Shown: piece by piece, positions 1 to 6,475 of the stretch
Layout: every line of letters begins with the position of its first letter
How positions within the stretch are numbered: the stretch's first letter is position 1
Source: Nitrosopumilales archaeon
GTDB lineage: Archaea > Thermoproteota > Nitrososphaeria > Nitrososphaerales > Nitrosopumilaceae
Length of the DNA stretch: 16,760 bases
NCBI GenBank assembly: GCA_025350175.1
Contig: JANXYF010000150.1
Location: 1 to 16,760, forward strand
Direction of reading: 5' to 3'
Notes under the pieces: model-generated
The model's database searches: none
Told to the model about the DNA's origin: nothing
Seen by the model: only the letters and a program-made list of their open reading frames with translations
Program-made: the position numbers and the translations under genes

Positions 1-17
1 CTTCAAATTTGATTCCA

Positions 18-293
18 CTAGTCTAGTCTTTTTATTATATGATATCCAAACTGAGTTTTTACAATATCTGAGACTTTTCCTTTTTCCAGTGCAAATGCCG
101 CTTTTTCAAATTCTGATACCATGGCTCCTCTGGCAAAAAATCCAAGATCTCCACCTCTTTTTTTTGAGACATCTATTGAATATTCTTTGGCAAGATTTGC
201 AAAACTCTCACCTTTCGAAATTCTTGTCTTAAGATCTTGGGCAACACTTAGTTTTTCAACTAAAATATGCGCACAATGAATTTTACTTCCCAT
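18..293 (-). CDS. Single-domain parvulin-type peptidyl-prolyl cis-trans isomerase
   Basis: A 91-residue stand-alone rotamase domain with no signal peptide or membrane segment, so probably cytosolic. It should catalyse cis-trans isomerisation of X-Pro peptide bonds. Visible family signatures are the N-terminal AHIL (His9), the GGDLGFF turn (about 47-53), Met58 and Phe62, and the terminal FGYHIIK (His85). Asp41 lies where human Pin1 has its active-site Cys113, as in Par14-like parvulins, and no basic phosphate-binding loop is obvious. Length and layout match the minimal thaumarchaeal parvulins known from Cenarchaeum and Nitrosopumilus. The ATG at 293 lies about 25 nt downstream of an A/T-rich TATA-like element (about 313-323), consistent with a leaderless mRNA. 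It is divergent from the ferredoxin gene. Family assignment is very secure; the cellular substrate is unknown. Confidence 0.93.
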   Translation of the reverse strand: MGSKIHCAHILVEKLSVAQDLKTRISKGESFANLAKEYSIDVSKKRGGDLGFFARGAMVSEFEKAAFALEKGKVSDIVKTQFGYHIIKRLD

Positions 294-312
294 GATATTT
301 TAGATTAATAAT

Positions 313-323
313 AAATTATAAAA
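313..323 (-). promoter_or_regulatory. TATA-like box of the parvulin gene
   Basis: An AT-only element reading TTTTATAATTT on the minus strand is centred about 25 nt before the ATG at 293. This is the usual archaeal TATA-to-start spacing for a leaderless transcript. The call rests on spacing and composition only. Confidence 0.5.
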
Positions 324-379
324 AAACGTCGGTTCAGATAATTCTCATTCTAAAGATTTGGAATAAGCTGATCGCAAAT

Positions 380-414
380 TAACGGTGTTATAAAATTTCC
401 AAACGCCGTTATAA
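380..414. repeat. Direct 7-mer repeat within an imperfect stem, parvulin/ferredoxin divergent region
   Basis: GTTATAA occurs at 387-393 and again at 408-414, exactly 21 bp (two helical turns) apart. The same stretch can pair as a stem: AACGGTG at 381-387 with CGCCGTT at 404-410 (one G-T pair), extended by T380-A411, with a 16-nt loop. It lies just upstream of the ferredoxin TATA box, so it could be a regulator binding site, but that is inference. Confidence 0.35.
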
Positions 415-433
415 CATGGCATTTTTCAGTAAG

Positions 434-440
434 TTATATT
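434..440 (+). promoter_or_regulatory. TATA-like box of the ferredoxin gene
   Basis: TTATATT lies about 26-30 nt before the ATG at 466, implying transcription starts at or a few bases before the start codon. No Shine-Dalgarno sequence is seen before the ATG, which fits a leaderless gene. Confidence 0.5.
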
Positions 441-465
441 AAGATCTTTTCTCGAAGTACACAAC

Positions 466-765
466 ATGCCAGTCGGAATTATTCCAGATATAGGCGAACA
501 AATGTGCATAGGTTGTGCACTCTGCGTAGAGATCTGTACAACACTAGGCCCAGACGTATTAAGAGTAAAACCAGTAGAAGGTTGGAAGAGAGGTAAAGCA
601 TTTGTATTTTATCCAGAGAGATGCATTTCAGATGGTGCATGCATAGGTGTATGCCCAACAAAGGCAATCTTTTGGATGAGACCAATGGACTTTACTGTAG
701 GTCAACCAGTACCACTCTACAGAAACTCTGTATTCGTCAAGGGTTGGACCGAACTAATCGATTAA
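466..765 (+). CDS. Dicluster ferredoxin-like 4Fe-4S protein with one Asp ligand
   Basis: A 99-residue soluble electron carrier or small iron-sulfur subunit. Cluster motif 1 is a full CxxCxxCxxxC (Cys14, 17, 20, 24), although the usual following Pro is Thr25. Cluster motif 2 is C53-xx-D56-xx-C59-xxx-C63-P: the second cysteine is replaced by Asp. That arrangement is established in Pyrococcus-type ferredoxins, where Asp ligates a [4Fe-4S] cluster that readily loses one iron to become [3Fe-4S]. A 28-residue segment (25-52) separates the two motifs, and a roughly 33-residue tail follows. No redox-partner gene is adjacent, so the donor and acceptor cannot be read from context. Transcription probably starts at the ATG from the box at 434-440 and ends at the T-tracts at 785-798. 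Confidence 0.88.
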   Translation: MPVGIIPDIGEQMCIGCALCVEICTTLGPDVLRVKPVEGWKRGKAFVFYPERCISDGACIGVCPTKAIFWMRPMDFTVGQPVPLYRNSVFVKGWTELID

Positions 766-783
766 GTCCTAACATCAAAATCT

Positions 784-800
784 CTTTTTATTATTTTTAA
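784..800 (+). terminator. Oligo-T terminator after the ferredoxin gene
   Basis: Two T5 tracts (785-789 and 794-798) lie 20-33 nt past the stop codon in an otherwise AT-rich stretch. Archaeal RNA polymerase terminates at such U-rich tracts without needing a hairpin. Confidence 0.5.
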
Positions 801-817
801 TTTACTTCGTTTTCTAC

Positions 818-823
818 ATATAT
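818..823 (+). promoter_or_regulatory. TATA box of the phosphatase gene
   Basis: ATATAT is centred about 26 nt upstream of the GTG at 847, which supports both a leaderless transcript and the choice of GTG as start. Confidence 0.5.
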
Positions 824-846
824 GGATCCTCTACTCATAAGATACT

Positions 847-1341
847 GTGAGTAAACCCGGAAATATTTGGAGAAAAGTATATGGTAAAATTGCAAAGAGA
901 CCCACAAACTTTAGTTGGATGATTAATAACAAATTGGCCGGAAGTGGAATGCCGACTTCTCTTTCTGAAATAGATTGGATACAAAAACAAGGAGTAAAAT
1001 CCATTATTACAATGACTGAAAACTCACTTCCTGAATCATGGGTAAAAAATATAAAATATCTTCATGTTCCAACAGAAGATTTCTCAGCACCTGATATGGA
1101 ACAAATTGATGAAGCTATTAATTTTATACAAAATAGACTTGAAAATAATGAACCTGTAATGGTTCACTGCGCTGCAGGCATTGGAAGAACTGGTACAATT
1201 CTTGCCTGTTATCTTGTAAAATATCAAAAACTTTCAGCAAAAGATGCTATACAAAAAGTACGAAAAGAAAGACCTGGTTCTATCCAGTCTGAATCTCAAG
1301 AAATAGCAATCAGTCTATACTACAAATTCCTTAACAAGTAG
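847..1341 (+). CDS. Dual-specificity-type protein phosphatase (Cys-based)
   Basis: A 164-residue protein tyrosine/dual-specificity phosphatase. The signature loop HCAAGIGRTG is at residues 107-116, with nucleophile Cys108 and phosphate-binding Arg114. The likely general acid is Asp78 in the TEDF segment, about 30 residues upstream as usual for this fold. The N-terminal part (about 22-60) resembles the substrate-recognition region of archaeal PTPs such as the Thermococcus enzyme. It should dephosphorylate phosphotyrosine and/or phosphoserine/threonine on proteins; substrates are unknown. No membrane segment is present. The GTG start at 847 is chosen because a TATA box lies about 26 nt upstream. 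Stand-alone transcript; the next genes point towards it. An RNA or nucleotide phosphatase role within the superfamily cannot be excluded. Confidence 0.92.
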   Translation: MSKPGNIWRKVYGKIAKRPTNFSWMINNKLAGSGMPTSLSEIDWIQKQGVKSIITMTENSLPESWVKNIKYLHVPTEDFSAPDMEQIDEAINFIQNRLENNEPVMVHCAAGIGRTGTILACYLVKYQKLSAKDAIQKVRKERPGSIQSESQEIAISLYYKFLNK

Positions 1342-1342
1342 T

Positions 1343-1498
1343 TTATTCTGGTATTGATGTAGCTACCATCTTGCCGTTTTCTAGTTTGATGAAGAGAAAC
1401 CTATTGTCTTTGAAGATCAAGGTTATTTGATCTTCTTTTTCTGACTTATCTTCAACTTCTAGTAATTCTTGTCCTCTAATTCCATCGAATTTTGCCAT
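1343..1498 (-). CDS. Small hypothetical protein, 51 aa
   Basis: An open frame of 51 codons begins with ATG at 1498 and ends with TAA at 1343-1345. The peptide starts MAKFDGIRG, is highly charged, has an acidic middle (EVEDKSEKED) followed by alternating hydrophobic residues (ITLIF, FLFIKLE) suggesting a small beta-sheet, and contains no cysteine or transmembrane segment. It lies 29 nt downstream of the 181-residue gene on the same strand and fills most of the gap before the phosphatase gene, stopping 1 nt from that gene's stop. Tight packing and protein-like composition favour a real gene, probably cotranscribed with its upstream neighbour. Function unknown. Confidence 0.6.
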   Translation of the reverse strand: MAKFDGIRGQELLEVEDKSEKEDQITLIFKDNRFLFIKLENGKMVATSIPE

Positions 1499-1527
1499 AT
1501 CGATACACCAATAATTCCATTTATATC

Positions 1528-2073
1528 CTATTTGGTAACTTCGATCTCGATTTCCTTAGAGTCTACAGTTTCATCAAATGGTTCTGCATAATCATGTTTA
1601 AACCAAGACACATGAATCTCAGCTCCTATCTTATGTTTACCAACTCCAAGATCAGATGCATTGAACTGTATTTTTTCATCAAAATCAAGAAGCAACTGTT
1701 GTGCATCCACTTGATTTTTTGGAATGAATGGTTCAAAATTCTTGGATATCTGTACCCAAACTTTCTTCTCTCCCATCTGAGTCAGCTTTGGATTACGTGT
1801 CCAAAAAAGGGCAACTTTCTTGTACGTCTCTAAGGGCTTACCAATCTCTTTCTTTCTAAGTCCACTAGTATGGATCTTTACTCCATATCGTAGCTTGAAG
1901 GCATTGTCGTGATTATTGTAAGCTTTTTCCCAATTTTTCTCATTGAATGCTTCCCGGAAGGCTCCTGTTATAGAGAATTTTACGTCTATTGCAACGTTAT
2001 CATCTATCTTTGGTTTATCAGGAGATTTCTCAAGAGAAACTCCACTTATTGCATTTTTATCGCTAGTCAACAA
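1528..2073 (-). CDS. Conserved-looking hypothetical protein, Ig-like beta C-terminus
   Basis: A soluble protein of about 181 residues that I do not recognise. The N-terminus carries a charged PDKPKIDDN stretch, followed by an aromatic- and Asn/Asp-rich helix-prone region (about 38-65). The second half (about 105-180) has alternating hydrophobic residues typical of a beta-sandwich (VWVQIS, KIGAEIHVSW, EIEIEV), possibly Ig-like. There is no signal peptide, cysteine motif or transmembrane segment. No ATG exists near the 5' end; tandem TTG codons at 2073 and 2070 are the plausible starts. The gene is divergent from rpoL and shares a promoter region of about 40 bp with it. The small gene at 1343-1498 lies just downstream, so the two may form a unit. 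Reality of the gene is likely; function unknown. Confidence 0.75.
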   Translation of the reverse strand: MLTSDKNAISGVSLEKSPDKPKIDDNVAIDVKFSITGAFREAFNEKNWEKAYNNHDNAFKLRYGVKIHTSGLRKKEIGKPLETYKKVALFWTRNPKLTQMGEKKVWVQISKNFEPFIPKNQVDAQQLLLDFDEKIQFNASDLGVGKHKIGAEIHVSWFKHDYAEPFDETVDSKEIEIEVTK

Positions 2074-2083
2074 TTGGTAATGG

Positions 2084-2090
2084 TTTATAT
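2084..2090 (+). promoter_or_regulatory. TATA box of the rpoL-tfs(-pcna) unit
   Basis: TTTATAT is centred 30 nt before the ATG at 2117. Predicted transcription start is then about 2113, downstream of the in-frame TTG at 2108, which argues against that TTG as the rpoL start. Confidence 0.5.
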
Positions 2091-2116
2091 CCTCAATAAG
2101 TATTTTTTTGACTTAC

Positions 2117-2398
2117 ATGGATGTTCAACTGAAGAAATCTTCTCCAAAAGAGGTTCAATTGGACATAAGAAAATCAGACATTAGCACTCTTTACATAGTC
2201 CAATATGAGATGCTCAAAGATCCGACTGTAGAGTTTGCAGGTGTAGTCTTGAAACATCCATTGACTAAACAACTCTCAATGCGAGTAAATACTTCAAAAG
2301 GAAATCCAGTGAAGGAAATTGAGAAAGCAACAAAGACTGCTATAGAGTACACTGACGAATTAAAAAAAGCAATTTTTTCTAAAATTAAGGGTGTTTAA
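2117..2398 (+). CDS. rpoL: DNA-directed RNA polymerase subunit L (Rpb11-like)
   Basis: A 93-residue homologue of archaeal RpoL / eukaryotic Rpb11, which pairs with subunit D to form the alpha-like assembly platform of RNA polymerase. The family core is visible: a short beta-strand N-terminus, a helix (about 22-34), then DPTVEFAGVVLKHPL (35-49), a strand with MRVNT (55-59), and a long amphipathic C-terminal helix (64-90). Length is typical of archaeal RpoL. An in-frame TTG at 2108 would add three residues, but the ATG at 2117 fits the TATA box spacing and the usual MDV-type N-terminus. The stop codon abuts the tfs start codon, so the two genes are surely cotranscribed, linking core polymerase with its cleavage factor. 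Confidence 0.92.
   Translation: MDVQLKKSSPKEVQLDIRKSDISTLYIVQYEMLKDPTVEFAGVVLKHPLTKQLSMRVNTSKGNPVKEIEKATKTAIEYTDELKKAIFSKIKGV
2389..2393 (+). promoter_or_regulatory. Shine-Dalgarno-like site for tfs
   Basis: GGGTG inside the last codons of rpoL contains GGTG, complementary to the CACC of the archaeal 16S 3' end, with a 5-nt spacer to the ATG at 2399. It is one of the few SD-like signals in the window and fits an internal operon gene, in contrast to the leaderless first genes. Confidence 0.4.
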
Positions 2399-2713
2399 AT
2401 GAAATTCTGTCCCAAGTGTCAGGCGCGATTAAAGATAGATAGCTCTGACTCTGAATTTGTATGTCCAAAATGTGGATATAGTGAAAAAGGAAACAAGATT
2501 ACAAAAGAAGTAAAAAATGAAACTGCTCCCTCCATCATCTCTTTGGATGAAAAAGAAATGAAAGAGGCATTACCAACAATTAAGATCGAATGTGAAAAGT
2601 GCGGACATAATGAAGCTGTTTGGTGGATGCTTCAGACAAGAAGTGCAGATGAACCTACTACCCAGTTTTATCGATGTGTTAAATGTAGCTATACTTGGCG
2701 CAACTACGCATAA
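2399..2713 (+). CDS. tfs: Transcription factor S (TFS, TFIIS-like cleavage factor)
   Basis: A 104-residue factor with two zinc ribbons. The N-terminal ribbon uses Cys4, Cys7, Cys22 and Cys25; the C-terminal TFIIS-type ribbon uses Cys65, Cys68, Cys93 and Cys96. The acidic hairpin RSADEPTT (81-88) carries Asp84 and Glu85, the residues that in TFIIS/TFS enter the polymerase secondary channel and stimulate transcript cleavage. Role: rescue of backtracked elongation complexes and proofreading. A Lys/Glu-rich linker (about 30-60) joins the ribbons. Length is standard for archaeal TFS, and since the acidic residues are intact this is an active-type paralogue. The ATG directly follows the rpoL TAA with no gap. 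RpoM-like naming is sometimes used for the same family. Confidence 0.95.
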   Translation: MKFCPKCQARLKIDSSDSEFVCPKCGYSEKGNKITKEVKNETAPSIISLDEKEMKEALPTIKIECEKCGHNEAVWWMLQTRSADEPTTQFYRCVKCSYTWRNYA

Positions 2714-2748
2714 GGTTTAACTTGAACATTCTGGAGATCTGAGTAAGT

Positions 2749-3495
2749 TTGGTATTTTCTGCAAAGACTGGAGGTTCTGAAGAATGGAAAGCTGTCATAT
2801 CAGCCATATCAACTCTAGTTGAAGAAGCTACATTTGAGGCAACAGGTGAAGGAATTGCTTTTAGGGGTATGGATCCATCACATGTAGCACTAATCGATAT
2901 TGCATGGCCCAACTCTGCATTTGAAAAATATGTCTGTGATCAAGATGTTAAATTTGGAGTTAGAATAGATGAATTTTCAAAATTAATTAAAAGAGCTGAT
3001 AAAAAAGACAATATAGAAATTAGTATCTCTGAAGATAATCTTTTACTTGTTACGATAGGTAAAAATAAAAAATATAAGATGAGATTAATTGAAAGTTCTG
3101 CAACTGATACACCACTCCCAAAAATTACTTACAATGCAAAAGTGGGAGTTACATCTGGGGAATTTGATAAAATATTAGGTGATATACAAGTAGTCTCAGA
3201 ATACCTCTCAATTAATGCTACTCCTACAAAAGCAGAATTTTCAGGACGTGGTGATTCTGGTGAGGCAACTATAACACTAGAAAAGGGAATGCCTGAAATG
3301 CCAGAACTTGAGGTCAAGGAAGATAGCAACGCAACCTATAGCTTGGAATATCTCAATAGTATAGTAAAAGCGGTAGGTACAGTTGCAGGTACAATAGTTT
3401 GTGAATTTTCAGGTAAGATGCCACTAAGATTAGAATTTAAGGTAGCAAACATAGGAAGAATTCACTTTTACCTTGCTCCTAGAGTTGAAAGTTAA
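2749..3495 (+). CDS. pcn: DNA polymerase sliding clamp (PCNA)
   Basis: A 248-residue PCNA, expected to form a trimeric ring that tethers polymerase, ligase, FEN1 and other PIP-box proteins to DNA. Signature segments include GIAFRGMDPSHVALID (35-50) with the central GMD, the interdomain connecting loop around residues 115-130, and the C-terminal LAPRVES (242-248), a classical PCNA tail. Two PCNA folds of about 120 residues each are evident. The start is TTG: an in-frame TGA at 2740-2742 excludes longer forms and no ATG occurs until Met41. The gene lies 35 nt after tfs. A weak TTTAACTT (2716-2723) could be its own promoter; otherwise it is read with rpoL-tfs. This is one of several TTG starts in the window. 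Confidence 0.95.
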   Translation: MVFSAKTGGSEEWKAVISAISTLVEEATFEATGEGIAFRGMDPSHVALIDIAWPNSAFEKYVCDQDVKFGVRIDEFSKLIKRADKKDNIEISISEDNLLLVTIGKNKKYKMRLIESSATDTPLPKITYNAKVGVTSGEFDKILGDIQVVSEYLSINATPTKAEFSGRGDSGEATITLEKGMPEMPELEVKEDSNATYSLEYLNSIVKAVGTVAGTIVCEFSGKMPLRLEFKVANIGRIHFYLAPRVES

Positions 3496-3531
3496 AAGAT
3501 TTTAAGGATAATAGGACGAGGTTATACTGAT

Positions 3532-4929
3532 TTGAAACTTGTTCTAAAATTTGGAGGCACTTCTGTTTCCTCTACGCAAAATATACGAAATGTTGCAGAC
3601 CTGATAAAAAAATTAACAAAGGAACACAAAATAATTCCAGTATTTTCTGCCATAAGTGGAGTTACTGACGATTTAATCCGAATAACAAATTTAATTCAAA
3701 ACAGAAACAAAGAAGCAGCAAATTCACTTGCAAAAAAAATTATCAAAATGCATATTGATATTGCAAATCAATGTGTAAAAAATCCAAAGATAAAAAAAGA
3801 ATTGCTAGATAAGATGAAGAAAGATCTTGATGAACTCCAAGATTTGTTACATGGAATGTTATTACTCGGAGAAGTTACACCACGATCTTCTGATTACTTG
3901 ATCTCATTTGGCGAGAGACTGTCTATCAATTTAGTCGCTTTTACATTAAATGAAATAGGTGTAAAAGCAGTACCTATGACAGGAAAAGATGTAGGTATAG
4001 TCACAGATTCTAATTTTGGAGGAGCAAAACCTCTCATGGATACTACACGGCTACATGTTTCTCATACAGTAGAAAATCTCTTGCAAAAAAAGATCATGCC
4101 AGTAATTGGAGGATTTGCTGGTGCTGATCAACATGGTAACATAACTACATTTGGTAGAGGAGGTTCTGATTATACAGCAACAATTATCGCATCTAGTATA
4201 AAGGCAGATGAAGTTTGGTTGATGAGTGATGTAGACGGTTTAATGACAACTGATCCAAAAATTGTAAAAAATGCTAAGCTGATCAAAGAAGTATCATACA
4301 TTGAAGCAATGGAAATGGCGCTGTTTGGTGCAAAATACATTCATCCAAGAGCACTAGAGCCACTTGTTACAAAGAAAATTCCCTTACGTATACGAAATAC
4401 GTTTAACGTAGCTAATTCTGGTACACTAGTTACTGCTTCTCCACAAGCTGATACCCAAAAGATGGTAAAGTGTGTAAGTACAATTAGACATACTGGACTC
4501 ATTGATGTCAGAGGTGGAAGCATGGTTGGTGCTCCAGGTACGGCAGCTACAATATTTTCCATTCTTGCAAAAGAAGGAATTAACATAATGATGATATCTC
4601 AAAGTCCATCCGAGTCATCCATATCAATAATAGTAAAGAAAAATGATCTGGATAAAGCAGTAAATTCACTTGAAATGAATCTTCTAGGAAAAATAATTAA
4701 AAAAGTAGATGTTACAGTAGATGTATCAATAATTGCTCTCATAGGTTCTGGAATGAGAGGAATGGCAGGAGTTGCTTCCAAAGTATTTACAGCTGTAGCA
4801 AAAAAAGGTGTAAATGTAATAATGATAGCACAAGGTTCTTCAGAGCTTAATCTTGCTTTTGTAGTCAAAGATTCTGACTGTAATGCAGCAGTGCAGGCAT
4901 TGCATGATGAGTTTGAACTTGGAAAATAG
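3532..4929 (+). CDS. lysC: Aspartate kinase with two ACT domains
   Basis: A 465-residue aspartokinase phosphorylating L-aspartate to aspartyl-4-phosphate, the first step towards lysine, threonine and methionine. The amino-acid kinase domain (1 to about 300) shows KFGGTS (6-11), the ATP/Asp-binding GRGGSDYTA segment (208-216) and VDGLMTTDPK (234-243). Two ACT domains follow, about 322-390 (DVRGGSMVGAPGTAA start) and 398-465 (ALIGSGMRGMAGVAS start), which in this family bind feedback amino acids such as Lys or Thr. The start is TTG, placed directly before the family's usual MKLVLKFGG N-terminus. A weak TTTTAAGG lies about 28 nt upstream, so it may be separately transcribed although only 36 nt follow pcna. 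No other amino-acid biosynthesis gene is adjacent. The enzyme call is secure; effector specificity is not readable. Confidence 0.94.
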   Translation: MKLVLKFGGTSVSSTQNIRNVADLIKKLTKEHKIIPVFSAISGVTDDLIRITNLIQNRNKEAANSLAKKIIKMHIDIANQCVKNPKIKKELLDKMKKDLDELQDLLHGMLLLGEVTPRSSDYLISFGERLSINLVAFTLNEIGVKAVPMTGKDVGIVTDSNFGGAKPLMDTTRLHVSHTVENLLQKKIMPVIGGFAGADQHGNITTFGRGGSDYTATIIASSIKADEVWLMSDVDGLMTTDPKIVKNAKLIKEVSYIEAMEMALFGAKYIHPRALEPLVTKKIPLRIRNTFNVANSGTLVTASPQADTQKMVKCVSTIRHTGLIDVRGGSMVGAPGTAATIFSILAKEGINIMMISQSPSESSISIIVKKNDLDKAVNSLEMNLLGKIIKKVDVTVDVSIIALIGSGMRGMAGVASKVFTAVAKKGVNVIMIAQGSSELNLAFVVKDSDCNAAVQALHDEFELGK

Positions 4930-4950
4930 CTAAAGTTCTTTCTAAAAGCA

Positions 4951-4958
4951 TATTTATG
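4951..4958 (+). promoter_or_regulatory. TATA box of the exported-protein gene
   Basis: TATTTATG is centred about 26 nt upstream of the ATG at 4980, implying a leaderless transcript starting after the aspartate kinase gene. Confidence 0.45.
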
Positions 4959-4979
4959 TAAATTAGATGTTGGGAGCGT

Positions 4980-6458
4980 ATGAATAGACTTGTACTTTTA
5001 TCAATTATCGTAATAGTTGGAGGTCTGATAATTTCTATCCCATTACTTAGCAATCAACTTGCTAATGCAGGTTCAACAAAAAAAATTCAGTTTACTCAAA
5101 CAATTACATCAACACAAGATCCTGGACTTGGTCATAATACTGAACAGATGGCAATAATCTTGCCACCAAACAGCGGTTCTATTTATCATGGTTCAATCAC
5201 ATATAGTGCAAGTCAACCAGTTCAAATTGTTGTTCTACATCAAATTGATAAGAGTGATTCAAAAGGTCAGCCAACTTGGACAGTAGATGGTAATACATTT
5301 TATGCTCAAACAACAATTGATTCAAATGCAGATGGCGGTAGTTTAGATTTTACAGGAGCTGCCATTGGTCTTCATTCTACAAATTCTAGTCAATTTACTG
5401 CCACTGTAAGTGTGGACGGTTGGATAAGAGTAACAACTCCTGAAGTAATTCAAACTACTACGCCCACAACTGAAAATTATACCATCAAATTTGCAAAAAG
5501 TACTATTCCAGTACAGATACCAATGCATGAAGGAATAGTAAACGGAAAAATTGTTTACTATATCATAACAGATTCAAGTAACAGTCTTGTTGCTAATACT
5601 ATTTCAGACAAACAAAACTGGAAGGTTCATGTTTCTCCAGTATTGGCTCATGTTCCATCAACATCATTTGGTAACATGTTTGTATTTACTAATGGAATTA
5701 CTGGTAATGGTACACGTGGCTATCAAGACGACGTGTTATCATTTACACCATCTGACAAACAATATAGTCCATTAGACAAAGTGGTTGAAGTATCCTGGAA
5801 TGTAGGACGAGGACCATTTATTCTCAATTCTACACAAGCAATTCTTGATGCAAACATGACTGGAAAGATAAGATTGGTTGTTACTGATACAATTATGAAT
5901 ACTCCAGAAATAGTATGGGATAATGGCGCATTGAGTGTAAGAACGAACAAAGTCTTGTCAGATCAGACATCATATCTTGATGGTCAAGTACTTGATATCA
6001 GTGTGGATAACATGACATCTACCTTTGTAGGACACAGAGGATGGGGACCTGATGGAAAAACAATATACTATATCATAACCTCAGGAACTCCTGAAGGACC
6101 CACCCAAACCATGAAAACTCAAAATGTACCTTCACTTTCAATTCTTGAATCATCTGCAAGAGATCTCTATCACTTTGCTAATGGCTTACAAGGTGCTGGA
6201 CCATTTGGTTATCAAGAAGGAATATCCAGTGCACAACCAGGTGATTCTGCTTACAGTCCTATTTGTAAAGTCTCAATAATCACTTGGAAAGATCCTCATA
6301 ATGCAAAAATTCTAGAAAATAAAAATGATATTGATTATGAAGTATCAAATGGAAGTATAACAGTACAAGAGGCATCAGTACTTGGCAATAATTACATCCT
6401 TGATTGTCCGATAATAGATAATCCACAAAAATCATCAAAAGGGATAAATTTACGTTGA
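4980..6458 (+). CDS. Exported protein with internally duplicated beta-rich domain
   Basis: A 492-residue protein of unknown function. Residues 4-20 form a hydrophobic signal/anchor, followed by QLANAG (26-31), a possible signal-peptidase site, so it should be outside the membrane. Residues 35-152 are beta-rich, then a Thr-rich linker (about 153-165). Two copies of one domain follow: copy 1 about 183-311, copy 2 about 352-477. Both begin with His, then Gly, and continue into YYIIT (193-197 and 363-367), and both carry FxNGxxGxGxxGYQ (GYQ at 247-249 and 410-412), YSP (262-264 and 425-427) and a Trp ten residues further (273 and 436). Possible N-glycosylation sequons occur. Own promoter; the next gene starts 17 nt later, so cotranscription with cobJ is possible. 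A binding or surface-enzyme role is a guess. Confidence 0.8.
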   Translation: MNRLVLLSIIVIVGGLIISIPLLSNQLANAGSTKKIQFTQTITSTQDPGLGHNTEQMAIILPPNSGSIYHGSITYSASQPVQIVVLHQIDKSDSKGQPTWTVDGNTFYAQTTIDSNADGGSLDFTGAAIGLHSTNSSQFTATVSVDGWIRVTTPEVIQTTTPTTENYTIKFAKSTIPVQIPMHEGIVNGKIVYYIITDSSNSLVANTISDKQNWKVHVSPVLAHVPSTSFGNMFVFTNGITGNGTRGYQDDVLSFTPSDKQYSPLDKVVEVSWNVGRGPFILNSTQAILDANMTGKIRLVVTDTIMNTPEIVWDNGALSVRTNKVLSDQTSYLDGQVLDISVDNMTSTFVGHRGWGPDGKTIYYIITSGTPEGPTQTMKTQNVPSLSILESSARDLYHFANGLQGAGPFGYQEGISSAQPGDSAYSPICKVSIITWKDPHNAKILENKNDIDYEVSNGSITVQEASVLGNNYILDCPIIDNPQKSSKGINLR

Positions 6459-6475
6459 AAATCTCCTAAGTTTGA

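Noticed and set aside
2108..2116. TTG at 2108 as rpoL start
   Set aside because: It lies upstream of the transcription start predicted from the TATA box at 2084-2090, and the ATG at 2117 gives the normal family N-terminus.
1492..2184. Plus-strand open frames opposite the 181-residue gene
   Set aside because: They are rich in Phe, Leu, Ile and Tyr from reading the complementary strand, have no family features, and conflict with a better minus-strand gene.
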